In this document: piece after piece, positions 59,786 through 64,000 of the stretch
Position numbering within the stretch: the first letter of the stretch is position 1
How the letters are laid out: each line of letters starts with the position of its first letter
Program-made: the position numbers and the translations under genes
Assembly: GCA_900320055.1 (NCBI GenBank)
Contig: ONQS01000011.1
Span: 1 to 64,000 of the forward strand
Source of the DNA: an uncultured Prevotellaceae bacterium
GTDB taxonomy: Bacteria; Bacteroidota; Bacteroidia; Bacteroidales; Muribaculaceae
DNA: 64,000 bases
Direction: 5' to 3'
The notes under the pieces: generated by a model
Databases searched by the model: none
Seen by the model: the letters and a program-made list of their open reading frames with translations, nothing else
Told to the model about the DNA's origin: nothing

Positions 59786-61660
59786 TTACTCTTGGTCGCT
59801 GTCCCACCATACGGGGATGGTCCAAGCGTCGTCCTGACGGTTCCACATCACTTCCTTGCCTTCACCGTCGGTCATGCGGGCGCCGGGAACCTGGCTGCCG
59901 ATGGCCTGCAGGTTCTTGCTGTTGTAGTTGTACTCGTGCGAGCACTGGCGCCAGCGGCGATACTGCTTGCCCTCGGGGATGGCCAGCATAGCGGCAGCCA
60001 CCTTGTAGTGGTAAGCGGGAATCGACCAACCGAAGAAGATGTTGGGATCGAAGTCATAGCGGCGCATATCGTTCCAGATCTCATAGGAGAACATCAGGGC
60101 GATGCGCTTCTGAGTCAAGATGTGACCCAGGGTCAGTTGACCCTGGGTACCGATACCGGTGTTCACGAAGTTGTCGATGGCTTCCTGAGTCATCGGGGTG
60201 AACGACGGGCAGTCGGCGAGGCTTGCATCCTCAGCAACCCATGCTTTGAGTTTCTCGTTCATGAGTTCGCAACTAGCCTTAACACCAGCCTTGTAGGCAT
60301 TGTAAGCGCCAGCCTTGTCACCCTTCTTCAAGAGCACCTCGGCGCGGATGAAGCAGCACTCGGCATAGGTGCCGATGTAGGTGGGCGAACTTACGCGGGT
60401 GTAGAACGTACCTGACTCGGCCGACTGGAACTTACCGCTACCGGCGCGGCAGTACAGCAGGCTTGGGTTAGCGAAGTAACCCTTGCAGTCGCTGGTCTCC
60501 TCAACATAGACGGTGTCACCCAGGCGGGCCTCGTTGGCGCTGTTGATGTACCAACTGTTGGTGCTCTCATTGAACATGGCGCGCAGGGGACCACCAGCGC
60601 TGTTGATGTCGCTGGACATGTCAACGCCCAGTGAGCGGCGCCAGTTACCCACCCACTTCACGTCGGTGCGGCTGTTCTCATCCTTGTTGGGGCTGTAAGC
60701 CCAGGGGATGATGTGGTCGGCACGGGGATCCTCGACGCCATAACCTGCAAAGTTGGTGAGGTTGTCATAGAGCATCTTGGTCACCATGTAACCCGAGTTC
60801 ATACCGCAAACCGAGAACAGGGGCGAGTAGTCGACGGGCTCATCCCAACCCAGCACGTCGTGGGTCGAACCATTGTCGTCGGTGTGGTTGACGATGGTGT
60901 TGTCGGCATTGCTCTGCATAGCCTTGTCGAGGCAGCGCAGGATCTCGTCGGCATCATACTTACCGTCCTTGTAACTGCCAGCGCCCTTCTTGTTCAACTT
61001 GTTGATCCAGCGGGCCTTCAGCATATAGGCAAGTTTGATCCACTTGTTCAGGTCACCCTTGTTCCAGAAGTCGCCAGCGGCCAGCGTGGGCAACTTGGGA
61101 TCCTGGCTCTGACCCTTCTCGAGGCACTCGATGGCCTTGTCGATGGTCTCCAAGCAACCCAGGTAGATGGTCTTGCCCGTGTCATACTCGGGAGTAGCGG
61201 GCTCGGCGGCTGCCTGAGTATAAGGCATCTCACCATAGAGGTCGGTCATGGCCATGAAGCCATAGGCCTTGATCAGATAGCCAGCGCCGGCAAACTGCCA
61301 GTTCTCGGCAGCCTCAGCCTTGGCAATCATGTCGGGCACGTTGGCATAAGCGCCGACAAACCACCACTGGTAGGTTGTGGTTACCTGGCCGTCAACGGGA
61401 TACCAGTAGGATACATGCCAGTAGTTACCGCCACCGTTGTTACGGGTCCAGTCACCCATGGCCATGGTCGTGCGCCATGCACCGAACTGCAGGCCACTGT
61501 TCGTGTAGAATTCAATGTGGGCCAGTCGCTGGTCGTAGGTCGTGGACTCGGCCGAAGGGCTATCGGGGTCAACGTTCACGTCAAGCCAGTCGTTGCAAGA
61601 GGTCAGCGACAACGCCATCACTCCCAGACCGCACAGTATAATTGATTTGAAAAGTTTCAT
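59786..61660 (-). CDS. SusD/RagB-family outer-membrane lipoprotein (second pair)
   Basis: A 624-residue lipoprotein; the lipobox is LSLTSCNDWLDV with Cys about 22. SusD features: YVGAYANVPDMIAKAEA-like helices, GAGYLIKAYGFMAMTDLYGEMPYTQA, KWIKLAYMLKARWINKLNKKG (TPR-like), and HILTQKRIALMFSYEIWNDMRRYDFDP near the C-terminus, which corresponds to the R-x-E-L-x-x-E-x-x-R-x-x-D signature. It is unlike the first SusD in sequence, so a different substrate is likely. It follows the second susC gene after 28 bp. Confidence 0.93.
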   Translation of the reverse strand: MKLFKSIILCGLGVMALSLTSCNDWLDVNVDPDSPSAESTTYDQRLAHIEFYTNSGLQFGAWRTTMAMGDWTRNNGGGNYWHVSYWYPVDGQVTTTYQWWFVGAYANVPDMIAKAEAAENWQFAGAGYLIKAYGFMAMTDLYGEMPYTQAAAEPATPEYDTGKTIYLGCLETIDKAIECLEKGQSQDPKLPTLAAGDFWNKGDLNKWIKLAYMLKARWINKLNKKGAGSYKDGKYDADEILRCLDKAMQSNADNTIVNHTDDNGSTHDVLGWDEPVDYSPLFSVCGMNSGYMVTKMLYDNLTNFAGYGVEDPRADHIIPWAYSPNKDENSRTDVKWVGNWRRSLGVDMSSDINSAGGPLRAMFNESTNSWYINSANEARLGDTVYVEETSDCKGYFANPSLLYCRAGSGKFQSAESGTFYTRVSSPTYIGTYAECCFIRAEVLLKKGDKAGAYNAYKAGVKASCELMNEKLKAWVAEDASLADCPSFTPMTQEAIDNFVNTGIGTQGQLTLGHILTQKRIALMFSYEIWNDMRRYDFDPNIFFGWSIPAYHYKVAAAMLAIPEGKQYRRWRQCSHEYNYNSKNLQAIGSQVPGARMTDGEGKEVMWNRQDDAWTIPVWWDSDQE

Positions 61661-61688
61661 AATTATATCTGTTTTTTTGAGTCGATAA

Positions 61689-64000
61689 TTACTTCACGAT
61701 GATCTCGCAGATCGAAACACGGTTCCAACTCAGTTCGTCGAACATGTTGCTGATACCCTGGCCAGCGGCGGTGATGCGGTTGGCGGCGATACCATACTTG
61801 TTGACGAGCATATCCTTCACGCTGGCGGCACGGCCGTTAGCGAGTTTGATATTGTTGTCCTTGTTGCCCTCGGGCGAAGCGTAACCGTTGATGGTGCACT
61901 TGGCCTCGGGATGGCTCTTCAGGTAGTTAGCCACGCGCTCAACGTTGGCACGCTGATCGGCGGTGATGGCGGTCTTGGCTACGGGGAAGTGAACCAGCAC
62001 GTTCATGTACTTGGCGCTGTTGTCTACCACCTTGGGAGCGGCGTTCTTGGCAGCGTTCAGGTCGTTGCGGCAGTTGGCCAGAGCCTTGTTGGCAGCAGCC
62101 AGGTCGTTCTCGAGTTGAGCGATGCGGGCGTTGCTGGCATTCTGAGCGTTGGCGAGTTGGTTGCGCAGGTTGTTGATCTGGCTATTGAGGTTGTCCAGTT
62201 CAACATTGTTGACGCGCGCGGGAGCAGCATCGTCAGTGCCGAAGGTCAGGTTGATACCCAATGCATACTGGCGGGTAGCGGGAACGCCGCAGTAGTCAAA
62301 GCCGACTGACGACGAACCACCGATACCGGCACCCGAAGCAGCAACCTCGGGATCACCATCATAGTTGGTGAACAGTACCAGGTTGTTGGCCGAAGCGGTG
62401 ATAGCGGCACGCTTGATATACTTGGTCTTAGCCAGGAAACTACGGGGAACATCATAGGTCAGTGAGATGGTGCGCAGGCGCAGGCTCTTCACGTAGGTGA
62501 TCCAGTTGCGTACCTCATAGTTGTAAGCACCGGTGTAGTAGTTCTTGATGATGTTGTAACCACTGGTCTCGTTGCCGTTGAACATGTAGTTCTGGTCGGC
62601 CTTCCAGGTGTTGGAAACAGGATTGCCGTCAGCATCCACACCCTCGATGGTGAGGGTCTCGTTGCGCCAGTCGCCGCTGAGTGCGCTCACGCCGCTCATC
62701 GACATGGCATACTTGGTGCCGTTGAAGACGTCGCCGCCCCAGCGGAACTCCCACAGCATGTTGAAGGTCCAGTTCTTGAAGAAGGTGAAGGTGTTGTTCC
62801 AACCACCCTGCCACTTGGCCTCACGGTCGCCGACCTCATAGGCCTTGCTGTCGGTGGTGGGGAAGCCGTTCTTGTCAAGGATAAGTTTACCCTCGCTGTT
62901 GCGGTTCCACTTGGTACCGTCGATACCCATGAAGTTGCCATGGTTGTAACTTGCAGCCTTGGCGCCGCCATACTGTACGTCGGTCAGGTACATAACGTCG
63001 ATACCGTTAACCAGGTCACCCACGGTGCCACGGTTGCCATAGACGTTGATACCGGTTTCCCAGATGAAGTTCTCGTGCTGGATGGGGGTACCACTCAGGC
63101 TGATCTCAAGACCCTTGTTGTAAACGTCACCAGAGTTAACCGAGCAGAAGATGTAACCGGTCGACTGCGGGCCACGGGGTTGCAGAATCAGGTCAAACGA
63201 GTTGTTGGTGTAGTAAGCCACATCAAATTTCAAGCGGTTCTGGATGAAACGCAACTCCAGACCAACCTCGGTCGAGCGGGTGCGCTCGGGCTTGAGGTAG
63301 GGGTTACCGCGGGTCCAGGAGTTACCCAGACCGACCATGCTCTCCAGATAGGTGCCTACAGGCCACAGATAGGTGTTGGTCACGTAGGGGTTGGTACCCT
63401 TACCTACCTCGGCCCAACTGGCGCGGATCTTACCGAAGGAGAACCAGTCGGGCAGGCTCTCACGGAAGAGTTCGGTGAAGGCGATAGCGCCGCTCACGCT
63501 GGGATAGAAGTAACTCCAGTTGTCCTTGGGCAGGGTCGAATCCCAGTCGTTACGGCCGGTAACGGTCAGGAAGATGGCGTTGCGCCAGTCGATGCGGAAC
63601 TCACCGAAGGCCGAAACCATGCGCTTCTTGCTGCTGCCGTGCGAGAACTTCTTGTCGGCATCGCTGGCGTTCTCATAACTGAAGAAATCAGGCACACCGA
63701 AGTTCCAAGCCGACTCATAGTCGCGGCGGGTCTTGGTATAGTCGGTCGAGCCACCCAACATCAAGTTGATGTTGAAGTCACCGAACTGCTTGTTCCAGTT
63801 CGACATCAGGTTGTTGCTCAGGTAGCGATACTTGTACATGTTGTCGCTCAACATACCACGCTGCCAGATCTGCTTGATGGCGCCACCAGGAGCGATCTCG
63901 TTGTGGCTCTGGGTGGTATAGGAGTCAACGCCCATGCGGTAACTCAGCCACCACCAGTCAAACAGATCCCACTTCACGTTGAAGTTGCCGGTGAAACGCT
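61689..64000 (-). CDS. SusC/RagA TonB-dependent transporter with OmpA-like tail, C-terminal part
   Basis: The gene enters from the right edge (no start in the window); about 770 codons are present. It begins inside the barrel (RFTGNFNVKWDLFDW) and holds most of the strands, ending AYG/ALGINLTFG. Then follow an Asn/Ala/Leu-rich coiled coil (LNSQINNLRNQLANAQNAS) and an OmpA-type domain (VLVHFPVAKTAITADQ, GYASPEG, KLANGRAASVKDML). The tail is nearly identical to the one on the 27777-31472 protein, though the barrels differ. Together with the susD gene 28 bp downstream it forms a second importer pair. Confidence 0.93.
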   Translation of the reverse strand, partial: RFTGNFNVKWDLFDWWWLSYRMGVDSYTTQSHNEIAPGGAIKQIWQRGMLSDNMYKYRYLSNNLMSNWNKQFGDFNINLMLGGSTDYTKTRRDYESAWNFGVPDFFSYENASDADKKFSHGSSKKRMVSAFGEFRIDWRNAIFLTVTGRNDWDSTLPKDNWSYFYPSVSGAIAFTELFRESLPDWFSFGKIRASWAEVGKGTNPYVTNTYLWPVGTYLESMVGLGNSWTRGNPYLKPERTRSTEVGLELRFIQNRLKFDVAYYTNNSFDLILQPRGPQSTGYIFCSVNSGDVYNKGLEISLSGTPIQHENFIWETGINVYGNRGTVGDLVNGIDVMYLTDVQYGGAKAASYNHGNFMGIDGTKWNRNSEGKLILDKNGFPTTDSKAYEVGDREAKWQGGWNNTFTFFKNWTFNMLWEFRWGGDVFNGTKYAMSMSGVSALSGDWRNETLTIEGVDADGNPVSNTWKADQNYMFNGNETSGYNIIKNYYTGAYNYEVRNWITYVKSLRLRTISLTYDVPRSFLAKTKYIKRAAITASANNLVLFTNYDGDPEVAASGAGIGGSSSVGFDYCGVPATRQYALGINLTFGTDDAAPARVNNVELDNLNSQINNLRNQLANAQNASNARIAQLENDLAAANKALANCRNDLNAAKNAAPKVVDNSAKYMNVLVHFPVAKTAITADQRANVERVANYLKSHPEAKCTINGYASPEGNKDNNIKLANGRAASVKDMLVNKYGIAANRITAAGQGISNMFDELSWNRVSICEIIVK

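Overview
The window is 64 kb of a Bacteroidota chromosome, almost certainly order Bacteroidales and most like a gut lineage such as Muribaculaceae or a relative. The evidence is two SusC/SusD pairs, many Bacteroidota-only families (DUF4294, DUF5020, DUF4923, head-GIN lipoproteins), a men operon, and promoters of the Bacteroidota type (TTTG, 19-20 bp, TAnnTTTG), which recur before many genes. Coding DNA is moderately GC-rich and intergenic DNA is AT-rich. I see no plasmid, intact prophage or CRISPR array. The genus is not resolved from sequence alone.

Layout. 1-1334: edge of a restriction-modification-like island, with a DUF262 protein and a frameshifted EcoRI-family adenine methylase. 1.8-3.8 kb: small envelope or unknown proteins. 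3971-4365: a long palindromic element holding the tail of an IS200-like (REP-associated) transposase. 4.5-6.6 kb: a Tsx-like outer-membrane channel and an NCS2 purine permease. 6.9-9.8 kb: MazG-like pyrophosphohydrolase, deoC with a His/Cys-rich leader, and a MATE exporter. 9.8-14.7 kb: two secreted M6 metalloproteases with dockerin-like tails. 15.5-21.1 kb: menaquinone operon menF-D-B-C-E, followed upstream by rdgB, leuS, a periplasmic-type glutathione peroxidase and nadA (to 26.3 kb).

26.3-27.8 kb is an AT-rich divergent zone with a SpoU-type methylase between two long spacers; it carries DnaA-box-like words. 27.8-34.0 kb: susC, susD and a surface lipoprotein. 34.1-35.8 kb: an AAA ATPase gene bracketed by copies of a ~45-bp repeat. 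35.9-43.8 kb: head-GIN lipoprotein, secreted protein plus superoxide dismutase, HAD phosphatase, sensor kinase plus metallo-hydrolase, and a large Ig-like lipoprotein. Then tRNA-Leu(CAG), an LTA-synthase-like sulfatase with a GH3 enzyme, small secreted proteins, a glycosyltransferase and nadK. 51.5-56.4 kb: ybeY-mnmG-apt-uvrC, which carries one perfect and one near-perfect parS site. 56.7-59.7 kb: NfeD/SPFH pair and a second glycosyltransferase. 59.8-64 kb: a second susC/susD pair, cut by the window edge.

The most unusual feature is that both SusC-like TonB-dependent transporters end, after the barrel, in an Ala-rich coiled-coil linker and an OmpA-type (peptidoglycan-associated) domain. The two barrels differ, but the tails are nearly identical in protein while differing at synonymous sites, which implies a selected function. 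Other points worth checking are the parS sites, the REP-like palindromic element, the repeat-bracketed ATPase, several apparently leaderless transcripts, and the His/Cys-rich leader on DeoC.
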